From Acholeplasmataceae bacterium (GTDB lineage: Bacteria; Bacillota; Negativicutes; Acidaminococcales; Acidaminococcaceae), in contig JAAYIB010000092.1 of assembly GCA_012744295.1 (NCBI GenBank), positions 1-20,484 on the forward strand: a stretch of DNA of 20,484 bases. Reading direction: 5' to 3'. The position numbers were made by a program, and so were the translations under genes. Within the stretch, counting starts at the first letter, position 1. Each line of letters begins with the position of its first letter. Below are positions 6,662 through 15,008 of this stretch, one piece after another. A model generated the notes under the pieces. It saw only the letters and a program-made list of their open reading frames with translations, did no database searches and was not told the DNA's origin.

Positions 6662-8085
6662 CGCGCTCCCTGAGGCGTGTCTTCAATGATAATGCCGATC
6701 TCCCCAAGCTTGTCCCTGATGGAGTCAGCCTGTGCGTAATTCTTGTTTTGTCTGGCTTCCTGCCGCATGGAAACGATAAGATCGAGCAAGCTGCCCTCAA
6801 GTGACTCGCTGGGACTTGCTGAAGCACAGGTGTTTTCCAATACGCCAATAATCGAGCACATTTCCGCAAAGACCTTCTTAATAATATTAACAAGTCTGCC
6901 GTCGGCCCTTTCTTGTCCGCTGACGACGCTTTGATAATAAGTGTTTATTTCCCTGCCGAGGGCAAACATGTGGCTGATAGCCAGTGCGGTGTTAAAATCA
7001 TCGCGCATCGCATTGAGGAATTCCTCCCTGATACCGGCTACCCTTTCCGCAAGTTCTGCGCTTTGCTCAGTCGGCCCCATACCCGGAATTAAGGCCAAGG
7101 CTTGTAAATTCTCCTGCGCCGTAGCCAGCCTGCTCAAGCTGCGCTCTGCCTCATGCAGGCGCTCGTCGCTAAAATCGAGCGGGCTTCTGTAGTGCGTGGA
7201 GAGTATGAAGAAACGCAGCGTTTCGGGCTCGAAATGCTTGAGAATATCAATAACAAGGAAGAAATTCCCAAGAGATTTGGACATTTTTTCCTCGTTTACG
7301 GTTATGAAGCCGTTATGCAGCCAGTACCTGACAAATGGGTGCCTGCCCGTACAGCCTTCGGATTGAGCGATCTCATTCTCGTGGTGCGGAAAGATAAGGT
7401 CGCTGCCGCCGCCATGAAAGTCAAAGCTTTCGCCCAGGTATTTCATGCTCATGACCGAGCACTCTATGTGCCAGCCCGGCCGGCCCGGCCCCCAGGGGCT
7501 GTCCCAAAAGGGTTCGCCGGGCTTTGCTGCTTTCCAAAGCGCGAAATCCATCGGGTTTTCTTTACGGTCGTCAACGTCAACGCGAGCGCCCGCCAGCATG
7601 TCCTCAAGATTGCGCCCGCTCAATTGTCCGTATTGCTCGAATTTTTCAACTCGGTAGTAAACGTCGCCGTCTATTTCATAGGCAAAACCTTTCTCTATCA
7701 GCTTCGCCACCATATCGATAATCTCGTCCATGTGATCCGAAACACGCGGATAAATATCTGCGCGCCTAACGTTCAGCTTGTCAATGGCTTCAAAGTAAGC
7801 CTCCATGTAGCGGCCGCAGATATCGCTCCAGGCTACCCCTTCCTTGTTGGCGGCACTAATAATCTTATCGTCGACGTCGGTGAAGTTTTGCACATGCGTA
7901 ACCTCGTAGCCCTCATGTTCCAGAAAGCGGTGGATTACGTCCCAGGTTACAAAAGGCCTTGCATTCCCTATATGAGGGTGGTTATAAGGAGTGACCCCGC
8001 AAACGTAAATGCTGGCCTGCCCGGCAACAAGCGGCACGAATTCTTCCTTCTGTTTTGTTAAAGTATTATATATCCTGATTCCCAT
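6646..8085 (-). CDS. cysS: Cysteinyl-tRNA synthetase
   Basis: A class I aminoacyl-tRNA synthetase that charges tRNA-Cys. In the 479-residue protein the HIGH-type motif HPHIGN is at 36-41 and KMSKS at 267-271. The zinc site that selects cysteine is complete: Cys29, Cys209, His234 and Glu238. The C-terminal helical anticodon-binding part ends in the expected ADSIRDKLGEIGIIIEDTP segment. It lies 13 nt after gltX and overlaps mrnC by 16 nt. In Bacillus a cysE gene lies between gltX and cysS; here it is absent. No T-box leader is present in the short gap. Confidence 0.97.
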   Translation of the reverse strand: MGIRIYNTLTKQKEEFVPLVAGQASIYVCGVTPYNHPHIGNARPFVTWDVIHRFLEHEGYEVTHVQNFTDVDDKIISAANKEGVAWSDICGRYMEAYFEAIDKLNVRRADIYPRVSDHMDEIIDMVAKLIEKGFAYEIDGDVYYRVEKFEQYGQLSGRNLEDMLAGARVDVDDRKENPMDFALWKAAKPGEPFWDSPWGPGRPGWHIECSVMSMKYLGESFDFHGGGSDLIFPHHENEIAQSEGCTGRHPFVRYWLHNGFITVNEEKMSKSLGNFFLVIDILKHFEPETLRFFILSTHYRSPLDFSDERLHEAERSLSRLATAQENLQALALIPGMGPTEQSAELAERVAGIREEFLNAMRDDFNTALAISHMFALGREINTYYQSVVSGQERADGRLVNIIKKVFAEMCSIIGVLENTCASASPSESLEGSLLDLIVSMRQEARQNKNYAQADSIRDKLGEIGIIIEDTPQGARWKKQ

Positions 8086-8098
8086 ATACGATTCTCCT

Positions 8099-9574
8099 TT
8101 ATAAGCTCATTACGCCGGCTTTTTCCAAACTGCGCCGAATGCGTGCAATTGTGCGCTCAAGACCCAGCAAAGGAATGATCTCTGTCAGTTCCGGCCCGTG
8201 TTGATTACCGGTCAGCGCCACTCGGATAGGCATGAATACACTTTTCCCGCCCAGCTTCGTGGTTTTCTGTATATGCTTGAAAACGCCCTTGACATTTGCT
8301 GCGTCGATGCTTTCCATATGGCTTAACTGCTCGAACAGCATCTTCATGACGGTTGGCACGCTTTCTTCAGTCAGAACGGCCGACGCTTGTTCGTTTTCAA
8401 AATCAAAGTCATCGTCGAAATACATCGCAACCGCTGACGGAATCTGGGCGGCATAGGCGACGTGTTCTTTGCTTGTGTAGACGACTTTCTTCAGCCAGGC
8501 AAGCTTTTCACCGTCTTCTTGTCCCGTCATGCACCCTTTCTCAATCATATGGGGCTTAGCAGCCTCGAAAAATTCTTCTTCACTCATCTGACGCATGTAA
8601 TGCTGGTTAATCCAATTTAGCTTGTCAATATCGAAAACGGCCGGATTTTTAGCAACATGCTCCATGGAAAAAGCCTTAACGAGCTCCTCGATTGTAAATA
8701 TTTCCTGCTCGCTGTTTGGCGCCCAGCCAAGCAAGGCCAGAAAGTTGACGATGCCCTTCGGTGAATAACCGAGCCTGCGATATTGCTCGACTGACGTTGC
8801 TCCGTGACGTTTGCTCATCTTGGTCCTGTCCTTGCCCAGAATCAGCGAAATATGCCCAAAAACAGGTCTTGCAAAGCCCAGTGCATCATAAACGAGGCAC
8901 TGACGCGGTGTATTGGAAAGGTGCTCTTCGGCCCTGATGACGTGCGTAATTCTCATCAAGGCATCGTCTATAACGACGGCATAGTTATAAGTCGGGATGC
9001 CGTCCGACTTGACGATGACAAAATCACCTATTCCGTCCGATTCAAAGACAACATCGCCGCGGACCAGGTCGTTTACGACAATCTGCCTTCCTGCCGGAAC
9101 CTTGAAACGCACCGTGGGTTTACGCCCTGCCCTTTCATAGGACGCTGTCTGTTCCTTCGTCAGGCTGCGGCATTTCCCCATGTAACGCGGCATCTGGCTT
9201 CTTGCGGCCAGTTCCTGCCGCTCCGCCTCAAGCTCTTCATCCGTGCAGTAACAGTAATATGCCTTGCCCTCGGCTAACAGTCTTTCGGTATATTGCTTGT
9301 ACAAATTTAGGCGCTCTGTCTGGCGGTAGGGCCCGTAATTACCACCGATGTCGACGCCTTCATCCCAATTTAGGCCAAGCCAGCGCAAAGCATTCATGAT
9401 GTTTTCCTCTGACTCCCTGCTGGAACGTTCAAGATCCGTGTCTTCTATTCTTAAAACGAGCTTGCCGCCTGTTTTACGGGCCAAAAGCCAGTTGAACAGT
9501 GCGGAACGTGCGCCGCCGATATGAAAAGGTCCCGTAGGGCTTGGCGCAAATCTTAACCTTATTTCTTTATCCAT
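8099..9574 (-). CDS. gltX: Glutamyl-tRNA synthetase
   Basis: A class I synthetase that attaches glutamate to tRNA-Glu, and possibly to tRNA-Gln if the host uses the GatCAB route, as most Firmicutes do. The 491-residue protein begins RLRFAPSPTGPFHIGGARSA, with the HIGH-type motif, and has KMSKRHG further on. The frame starts at a TTG (9577), but the adjacent ATG at 9574 lies 8 nt after GGAGG and is preferred. Its own extended -10 promoter sits in the gap after ispDF, so gltX-cysS and the downstream RNA genes can be transcribed independently of yacL-ispDF. Confidence 0.97.
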   Translation of the reverse strand: MDKEIRLRFAPSPTGPFHIGGARSALFNWLLARKTGGKLVLRIEDTDLERSSRESEENIMNALRWLGLNWDEGVDIGGNYGPYRQTERLNLYKQYTERLLAEGKAYYCYCTDEELEAERQELAARSQMPRYMGKCRSLTKEQTASYERAGRKPTVRFKVPAGRQIVVNDLVRGDVVFESDGIGDFVIVKSDGIPTYNYAVVIDDALMRITHVIRAEEHLSNTPRQCLVYDALGFARPVFGHISLILGKDRTKMSKRHGATSVEQYRRLGYSPKGIVNFLALLGWAPNSEQEIFTIEELVKAFSMEHVAKNPAVFDIDKLNWINQHYMRQMSEEEFFEAAKPHMIEKGCMTGQEDGEKLAWLKKVVYTSKEHVAYAAQIPSAVAMYFDDDFDFENEQASAVLTEESVPTVMKMLFEQLSHMESIDAANVKGVFKHIQKTTKLGGKSVFMPIRVALTGNQHGPELTEIIPLLGLERTIARIRRSLEKAGVMSL

Positions 9575-9615
9575 CAACTAAACCTCCAAATATAGAAAGC
9601 ATTTGCTTGTTTTTC

Positions 9616-9624
9616 ATTATAACA
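9616..9624 (-). promoter_or_regulatory. Extended -10 promoter of gltX
   Basis: On the minus strand TGT precedes a perfect TATAAT (9616-9621), giving a TGN extended -10 in the 83-nt gap between ispDF and gltX. No good -35 is present at 16-18 nt, which is tolerated in extended -10 promoters. The expected start near 9609 leaves a leader of about 35 nt, too short for a T-box. Confidence 0.6.
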
Positions 9625-9657
9625 CAATCTCCCGCTCTTATCTGAACGGACAACTGC

Positions 9658-10863
9658 CTACGTTGCCCTGACAATAGTTACTACGGCCTGAGCCGCCATA
9701 CCCTCGCTCCTGCCGACAAAACCCAGGCCCTCGGTTGTGGTAGCCTTTACGTTCAGCTGGCCTTGCCCTACACCGAGCGCTTCTGACAGTCGCGCCATCA
9801 TTCTTTCACGATAGGGAGCCAGCCTAGGCTTCTGTGCCATGATCGTAATGTCTGCATTGCCGACCCGCCAGCCCTTTTCCGTCACAATCGTCATAACCTT
9901 GCTCAGAAGAATCATGCTGTCAGCGTCCTTGTACGCCATGTCAGTATCGGGGAAATGCCTGCCGATGTCACCAAGTCCAAGCGCTCCGAGCAAGGCATCC
10001 ATCAAGGCGTGAACAGCAACATCGGCATCAGAATGGCCTTCAAGACCGAGCTCGCAGGGAATTTCGATGCCGCATATTATCAGTTTTCTGCCGGCAAGCA
10101 GCTTGTGAACGTCAAAGCCACTGCCTATTCTTAATTCAGGTTCATTGTTATTTCGCAAAGTCTCCCGGCCTCCCTTATGCAATATTGCCAGTGCAAGAAC
10201 AAGGTCTTCGGGCGTTGTCAGCTTGATGTTGGAGTAAGAACCGGCCGCGACGCCGACCTCCGCCCCCAACAGCTCTACTGCGGCAGCGTCGTCCGTTACC
10301 GCCTTGCCCGTTCTTCTCAAATTCCTGTAAGCCTCAACAAGTAAGCTGCTGCGGAAAATCTGAGGCGTTTGTATGCCGCGCAGACTATTTCTGTCGGGTG
10401 TTGCCCTGACTCTTTCCGATTCGTCAACTTCCTTCACGGTGTCCTTGAGAGGTATCCCTGCCACCGCCGCACCTTTTTCCCTCGCAAGGGAAAAAACGCG
10501 CGCAAAAATCTCGGGTCCGGCAAAAGGCCTGGCCCCGTCGTGCACAGCTATATAGTCCGACGCCCCAACCAAGGCGAGCCCGCCCTCAACGCTGTCCTGT
10601 CTTTCACTGCCGCCGGCTGCTAGCCGCCATTTGAGCCGCGGAAAGTACTGCTTCTCATAGCGCAGGAGAATGACCTTTGCTTCCTCAATTTCCCCTGGCC
10701 CTACTACAATAATTACTTTTTCAACATTCTTTACTTCGTTGATGCGGCTCAGGTTATGCACAATAACAGGCAAACCGTCTAAAACAATGAAGGCCTTGTT
10801 GAGGCCAAGGCCCATTCGTTTTCCTGCTCCTGCCGCGGCAACGATTACTGTCATTTTCTCCAC
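9658..10863 (-). CDS. ispDF: Bifunctional IspD/IspF enzyme of the MEP pathway
   Basis: One 401-residue chain fuses two non-consecutive steps of isoprenoid synthesis. Residues 1-228 form IspD (MEP cytidylyltransferase): the CTP-binding loop AAAGAGKRMG (9-18), Lys23, and VHDGARPF (107-114). Residues 245-401 form IspF (MEcPP synthase): the zinc ligands Asp251, His253 and His285, in DVH and in the segment EGHSDADVAVHALMDALLG. A short polar linker (231-244) joins them. In Bacillus the two are separate adjacent genes; fusions are well known in alpha- and epsilonproteobacteria. The start is GTG at 10863, with GGAGGAGG about 11 nt upstream; an ATG three codons later is possible. It follows yacL by 20 nt. 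Confidence 0.95.
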   Translation of the reverse strand: MEKMTVIVAAAGAGKRMGLGLNKAFIVLDGLPVIVHNLSRINEVKNVEKVIIVVGPGEIEEAKVILLRYEKQYFPRLKWRLAAGGSERQDSVEGGLALVGASDYIAVHDGARPFAGPEIFARVFSLAREKGAAVAGIPLKDTVKEVDESERVRATPDRNSLRGIQTPQIFRSSLLVEAYRNLRRTGKAVTDDAAAVELLGAEVGVAAGSYSNIKLTTPEDLVLALAILHKGGRETLRNNNEPELRIGSGFDVHKLLAGRKLIICGIEIPCELGLEGHSDADVAVHALMDALLGALGLGDIGRHFPDTDMAYKDADSMILLSKVMTIVTEKGWRVGNADITIMAQKPRLAPYRERMMARLSEALGVGQGQLNVKATTTEGLGFVGRSEGMAAQAVVTIVRAT

Positions 10864-10883
10864 AAAAACGCTATCCTCCTCCG

Positions 10884-11996
10884 CTATTTAAGGCGGGCAA
10901 AGATCATGCGGCCTGCCGATGTCTGCAAAACAGAAGTAACGATTACACCCACGCTTTCACCGATATAACGCTTGCCGCCCTCGACGACTATCATTGTTCC
11001 GTCGTCAAGATAAGCGACAGCCTGTCCGTTTTCCTTGCCTTCCTTAGCTAGGAAAACGAGCATTTCTTCTCCAGGCAGCACTACCGGCTTCACCGCGTTG
11101 GCAAGGTCGTTGATGTTCAAAACGCCTACTCCCTGAATTCCCGCTACCTTGTTTAAGTTGAAGTCATTCGTTATGACAATACCGCCTATTAACTTGGCCA
11201 GCTTGACTAACTTAGCGTCTACCTCGGTCATGTCATCAAAGTCCTTTTCTTCGATGTGGACGCGACTCGAACTGTCGTTCTGCATTTCTTTAACGACGTC
11301 AAGGCCCCGGCGTCCCCTTTTTCTTTTGAGGCTGTCCGAAGAATCCGCTATTTTCTGAAGTTCTTCAAGAACAAAGTTCGGGATGATCAAATCGCCTTCA
11401 AGAAAACCCGTCTTGAGAATATCCGCTATGCGTCCGTCAATTATAACACTGGTATCTAAAATTTTATGATTGCTGCAAACATATTCCTTCTCTTCCTCCT
11501 TGTTTGCCTCCTTGAAAGCACGCAGAGACCAGATCCGGTTAAAAAATGAAGTGATATCAGTGTGTTTGATTAATGCAACCTTTGCTCCCACTATTGCCAG
11601 CACCAGACTTAGGATCAACGGGATGTAAATCCCTATGATCGGCAGATGCGAAAACGGTCCACCAATGAGATTGGCTACAACAAGGCCGATAGTCGCCCCC
11701 GTCGCTACGACAAGGATATTGCTTGTCGGCAGTTTTGCCAGGACCACGGCTACAACCTCGGTAAAGCGCATCGTATGGCGAATAATCGTATTTGATGCGG
11801 CGTAACCAACAGCACCGAACAATACGGCTCCGAGCACGCCGGAAAAGACATTGGCAACAGCAAAGCCGAACGGTCCCCTGACAGCGATATCGCTCGGCAG
11901 GATTTCAGACAAATACGGGAAAAGATAGTCTTCCAAAATCACGCCCGTTATAGCAAATACGAGCACTATTGTCAGTTTCAAGATTTTTGTCAGCAT
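10884..11996 (-). CDS. yacL: PIN/TRAM-domain membrane protein of the YacL family
   Basis: A 370-residue membrane-anchored putative ribonuclease. The N-terminal 140 residues hold about four hydrophobic membrane segments. A PIN nuclease domain follows at about 178-300, starting ILDTSVIIDGRIADI with the first acidic residue Asp181, and TNDFN (276-280) supplies a late one. A TRAM-like RNA-binding domain occupies roughly 305-370. Domain order and length match B. subtilis YacL (366 residues), whose biological role is not established. The frame is open upstream to 12089, but the ATG at 11996 has a near-perfect AAGGAGGTGA site 5-8 nt away, so it is the start. It heads the long minus-strand block and is divergent from the di-iron protein gene. 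Confidence 0.92.
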   Translation of the reverse strand: MLTKILKLTIVLVFAITGVILEDYLFPYLSEILPSDIAVRGPFGFAVANVFSGVLGAVLFGAVGYAASNTIIRHTMRFTEVVAVVLAKLPTSNILVVATGATIGLVVANLIGGPFSHLPIIGIYIPLILSLVLAIVGAKVALIKHTDITSFFNRIWSLRAFKEANKEEEKEYVCSNHKILDTSVIIDGRIADILKTGFLEGDLIIPNFVLEELQKIADSSDSLKRKRGRRGLDVVKEMQNDSSSRVHIEEKDFDDMTEVDAKLVKLAKLIGGIVITNDFNLNKVAGIQGVGVLNINDLANAVKPVVLPGEEMLVFLAKEGKENGQAVAYLDDGTMIVVEGGKRYIGESVGVIVTSVLQTSAGRMIFARLK

Positions 11997-12165
11997 AGTA
12001 TCACCTCCTTTCCAAATCTTACGCAATAATCTTACTACAAACCAAGGTTTTTTAATAGCGTGTACGTTGTAAAAAATTAAAAACAACACCGTTCTTTAAT
12101 AAAGATTTCCCAATCCGCCCATAGAGCAAAATGCAGAGCCTCGGGAGGGAATGTTGTTCACACTA

Positions 12166-12194
12166 TTGAATAATTACAAATATTTTCCTATAAT
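12166..12194 (+). promoter_or_regulatory. Promoter of the di-iron protein / HD-GYP operon
   Basis: On the plus strand TTGAAT (12166-12171), a 17-nt spacer and a perfect TATAAT (12189-12194) precede the operon. The expected start is near 12201, giving a leader of about 60 nt before the ATG at 12261. I found no riboswitch-like structure in that leader. Confidence 0.75.
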
Positions 12195-12260
12195 GAAGGA
12201 GATTAAAACAATCCTTACTTCGTCAGCGCTTACAAATATTGATCATGACAGGAGATGCAA

Positions 12261-13091
12261 ATGAAAGAATTCGACAAAGGCTTAAAAAACAAACCGGTGG
12301 AAATTGCCGCGGGCATCTTTTGGGTTGGCTACGAAGACGATAACGCAGGGCTGCACTGCAACCCCTACCTGCTGGTGGAGGGTGAAGAAGCCGTATTGAT
12401 TGACGGAGGCAGCCGCGATGACTTCAGCCTCGTAATGCTCAAAATACTCAGGACGGGAATTTCTCCCTCAAAAATCGGACATCTCATCTACCAGCATTAT
12501 GACCCCGATCTCTGCGGAAGCCTGCCACAGCTGGAGGCAATCATCAACAACGAAAATTTGCGAATCATCTCTTTGGAAGGCAACAATATTTTTATTCATT
12601 ATTATTCCGCACTGACCCCCAAGCTGGATTTCCGTGCGTTTGATAACCGCTTTGTCTTTGCCACGGGCCGGACGCTGGAATTTTATCCAACGCCGTTCTG
12701 CCACGCACAAGGCAGCTTTGTCACCTATGATATTGAAACAAAAACGCTTTTCTCAAGTGACCTTTTTGGAAGCTTTGACAATAACTGGGACCTGTTCCTT
12801 TCGCTTGAAGAACCTTGTGCCGACTGCAGGGATTTGTCAGAATGTAAAGCCTCTTGCCCGATGTGTCCCATGAAAGGCATGAAAACTTTCCACCAGAACG
12901 TTATGACTTCGAATCTGGCATCACGGCATGCGCTCGAACTGATCGGCACGCTTGACATAGACCGCATAGCCCCGCAGCATGGGAGCATTATAGAGTCTCC
13001 TGTGAATGTTAAAATCGCTTTGGGCCACTTGCAGCGCATAAAGAATGTCGGCATCGAATACGCGCTTTATGGAGATGGCGATGAAAATTAG
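12261..13091 (+). CDS. Stand-alone di-iron metallo-beta-lactamase-fold protein (flavodiiron/ODP-like), probable O2 or redox sensor
   Basis: A 276-residue protein with the flavodiiron-type MBL fold but no flavodoxin domain. Candidate metal ligands in flavodiiron order are His79, Asp81, Asp83 (in QHYDPDLCG), His148, Asp167 (in FSSDLFG) and His240 (in APQHGSI). The Glu of the usual HxExD is Asp here. A cysteine-rich insert (Cys186, 189, 195, 199, 202) follows the Asp167 strand. Isolated domains of this type (ODP) are known in Treponema denticola to bind O2 and feed into chemotaxis signalling. Here the gene overlaps a c-di-GMP phosphodiesterase gene by 11 nt, so a sensory role is inferred. The frame opens at an ATG at 12255, but GGAG is spaced correctly for the ATG at 12261. 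A hydrolase or reductase function is a weaker alternative. Confidence 0.82.
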   Translation: MKEFDKGLKNKPVEIAAGIFWVGYEDDNAGLHCNPYLLVEGEEAVLIDGGSRDDFSLVMLKILRTGISPSKIGHLIYQHYDPDLCGSLPQLEAIINNENLRIISLEGNNIFIHYYSALTPKLDFRAFDNRFVFATGRTLEFYPTPFCHAQGSFVTYDIETKTLFSSDLFGSFDNNWDLFLSLEEPCADCRDLSECKASCPMCPMKGMKTFHQNVMTSNLASRHALELIGTLDIDRIAPQHGSIIESPVNVKIALGHLQRIKNVGIEYALYGDGDEN

Positions 13092-14355
13092 AAGAAGGCT
13101 CAAAAACCTGAGACAGGCTTTAGCAAACAGAGATCTAAAAGGCGGTGATTTGTCGTTGCCGCTTTATGCTCTCGAAAGCTTCGCCACAAATATTGATGAC
13201 GAAGCACAAAAGCACCTGCTCACTCAGTTGGTACTGGATCACGCTTCCCTCTCCCAGAAAATTGAACGCCTTGTCGCAACACTGAAGCGCAGCGAGCGCT
13301 CTCTTGAAGAAGCTCAGAAGATAGCTTCCCTCGGACGCTGGGACGTTAACATTGCCAACATGGAACAGACCTGGTCCAGGTCTCTGTATGACATTCTTGA
13401 ACTTGACCACAGCCTGCCCGCTTCTCGGGAACTGTTCCTTTCTCTTGTTCATCCTGAGGATTATCAAACAATCCTTGCTTTGTACGAAAACCTTTCCACC
13501 TATGAAGAATCGTTTTCCATGCGATATCGCCTGAAACTTAAAAACGGCATGATAAAATGGGTGCACTTGCGCCTAAACTCCTTAAAGGAAGCATCAGGCA
13601 AAATCTCTGGCTATTACGGCACTTTACAGGATATTACGGAATTGAAGTCCAAGGAAGAAGAACTGGAAAGATACAGCAAGCACCTCGAGGAAATGGTCGA
13701 GGAAAAGGTAAGAGAGATATCGTCCTCGCAAATGGCAACAATTTTTGCCTTGATCAAGCTTTCCGAGTCAAGAGACGACGACACAGGCAGCCACATCGAG
13801 CGCACGGCTCATTTCTGTCGTCTGCTTGCTGAAAAAGCGCGAGAAAAAGCTTTTTACTTCGTGGAAATCGATGACGCTTTCGTCGAAACGATTTACAAGG
13901 CAAGCCCTTTGCATGATATCGGCAAGGTCGGCATACCAGACGGCATTCTTCTGAAACCCGGAAAACTAGATGAAGAAGAATTCTCCATAATGAAAAATCA
14001 TGTGGAAATAGCTTTTCAAACGCTGGCGAAAATCGAAACACATTATAAAAGCAACAGTTTTCTGCGGATGGGCATGGATATTGCCTTGTACCATCATGAA
14101 AAGTGGAACGGAACCGGTTACAATAAAGGCCTGGCCGGCACGGACATTCCTCTTTCAGCAAGAATTATGGCTCTGGCCGATGTCTATGACGCTCTTCGTT
14201 CGAAACGCGTTTATAAAAACGCCTTTTCACATGAGCAAAGTCTCGGGATAATTCTTGAAGGGCGCGGAACTCATTTCGATCCGAACCTGGTTGATGTCTT
14301 CCACTCTTCGCATCGCGAATTCGAATCTATCTATATGATGAACAACCCTGATTGA
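13081..14355 (+). CDS. PAS-HD-GYP protein, probable cyclic-di-GMP phosphodiesterase
   Basis: A 424-residue cytoplasmic signalling protein with no membrane segment. The first 70 residues are helical and unassigned. A PAS domain occupies about 80-190, starting IASLGRWDVN and ending GYYGTLQDITELK. A short coiled coil (190-215) leads to the HD-GYP domain (215-415), with HDIGKVGIPD (278-287), a HHEKWNGTGYN segment (338-348) and ALADVYDAL (364-372). HD-GYP domains hydrolyse c-di-GMP to pGpG or GMP. The GYP triad reads GYN here. The frame is open from 13045, but the ATG at 13081 is 6 nt after GGAG and overlaps the end of the di-iron gene by 11 nt, so translation is likely coupled. A convergent terminator follows. 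No GGDEF protein is in the window. Confidence 0.9.
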   Translation: MKIRRRLKNLRQALANRDLKGGDLSLPLYALESFATNIDDEAQKHLLTQLVLDHASLSQKIERLVATLKRSERSLEEAQKIASLGRWDVNIANMEQTWSRSLYDILELDHSLPASRELFLSLVHPEDYQTILALYENLSTYEESFSMRYRLKLKNGMIKWVHLRLNSLKEASGKISGYYGTLQDITELKSKEEELERYSKHLEEMVEEKVREISSSQMATIFALIKLSESRDDDTGSHIERTAHFCRLLAEKAREKAFYFVEIDDAFVETIYKASPLHDIGKVGIPDGILLKPGKLDEEEFSIMKNHVEIAFQTLAKIETHYKSNSFLRMGMDIALYHHEKWNGTGYNKGLAGTDIPLSARIMALADVYDALRSKRVYKNAFSHEQSLGIILEGRGTHFDPNLVDVFHSSHREFESIYMMNNPD

Positions 14356-14378
14356 GTGAATGCACGACGCTTAAGGAC

Positions 14379-14424
14379 AAAAAAAACATAACACCGGACG
14401 GTCGGCCGCGCCAACCTCCGGTGT
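14379..14424. terminator. Terminator between the convergent HD-GYP and carD genes
   Basis: ACACCGGA (14391-14398) pairs perfectly with TCCGGTGT (14417-14424), and inner GG-T-GG/CC-A-CC pairs extend the stem. On the minus strand the hairpin is followed by TATG and eight T, which suits carD. On the plus strand only a short T-rich stretch (TTATTC) follows, so it may serve HD-GYP less efficiently. Confidence 0.7.
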
Positions 14425-14492
14425 TTATTCATTCTCAAGCAATATCAAATCCTTAGTTTCGGCGGAATCATACACAACCATTCCTGTACGGC

Positions 14493-14978
14493 TCAGTTGA
14501 AAAATCGGTGCAGCCATTTGTCCGCGTCTTCGAGTTTTTGCGACCTGACCAGCATGACCTCGCTTAGCAATATCTGCCTCGCGGTATTAAGAAGCCTGCG
14601 TTCGCCTGTCGAAAGCTTTTTTTCTTCCTCCTGTACCGTCAGTGTCCTCACAACCGAGGCCACTTCAAAAACATCTCCGCTTTTCAGCTTTTCAATGTAA
14701 AGATTGAAGCGTCTGTTCCAGGTTATGCTTTTCATCGTATTTTCCGGCCGCGAAACCAGAACTTCTTCAATCTCATGAAGTTGTTGCTCGCTGATAACAT
14801 GTCTTAAGCCGACCTGGTCTACATTAGTTATCGGAATCATGATTTTCATGTCCCCCAGAAGCATTTCAAGTATGAAGTATTCAACAATCCTACCGCTGTC
14901 GTCTTCGCGTTTTTCGATAGAATTAATCATACCGGCCCCATGCATCGGGTACACAACTTTATCGCCTGTTACGAACAT
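14493..14978 (-). CDS. carD: CarD/CdnL-family RNA polymerase-binding regulator
   Basis: A 161-residue transcription factor. The N-terminal RNA-polymerase-interacting Tudor-like domain begins FVTGDKVVYPMHGAG, typical of the family (MfdRID-like), and the C-terminal helical DNA-binding domain ends with LEDADKWLHRFF. CarD proteins bind the beta subunit and stabilise open promoter complexes, often at rRNA promoters. The frame starts at a GTG (14996), but AAGGAGG lies 8 nt before the ATG at 14978, which also gives the normal N-terminus. It has two tandem consensus-like promoters and is divergent from the 131-residue unknown gene. It lies between HD-GYP and radA, where Bacillus has disA. Confidence 0.92.
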   Translation of the reverse strand: MFVTGDKVVYPMHGAGMINSIEKREDDSGRIVEYFILEMLLGDMKIMIPITNVDQVGLRHVISEQQLHEIEEVLVSRPENTMKSITWNRRFNLYIEKLKSGDVFEVASVVRTLTVQEEEKKLSTGERRLLNTARQILLSEVMLVRSQKLEDADKWLHRFFN

Positions 14979-15008
14979 GCGCCATGCCTCCTTCACTATT
15001 TAAAGATA

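Noticed and set aside
7153..8061. A 302-codon open frame on the plus strand opposite cysS.
   Set aside because: cysS is complete with all catalytic motifs on the other strand; the antisense frame has no recognisable domain and no good ribosome binding site.
9575..9657. A T-box riboswitch before gltX-cysS.
   Set aside because: The gap is 83 nt and the predicted leader about 35 nt; no T-box sequence or specifier hairpin is present.
12016..12045. TTGGTT-N18-TAAGAT as a promoter for yacL.
   Set aside because: The implied start (about 12009) falls inside the ribosome binding site, leaving almost no leader. No better promoter was found for yacL in 11997-12165, so its promoter remains unidentified.
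12195..12260. A c-di-GMP (GEMM) riboswitch in the leader of the HD-GYP operon.
   Set aside because: The leader is about 60 nt and lacks the conserved GEMM sequence blocks and paired stems.
12193..12263. A 23-codon leader ORF whose TGA overlaps the ATG of the di-iron protein gene.
   Set aside because: Its ATG overlaps the predicted -10 box, so it would lie upstream of the transcription start, and its SD is absent.
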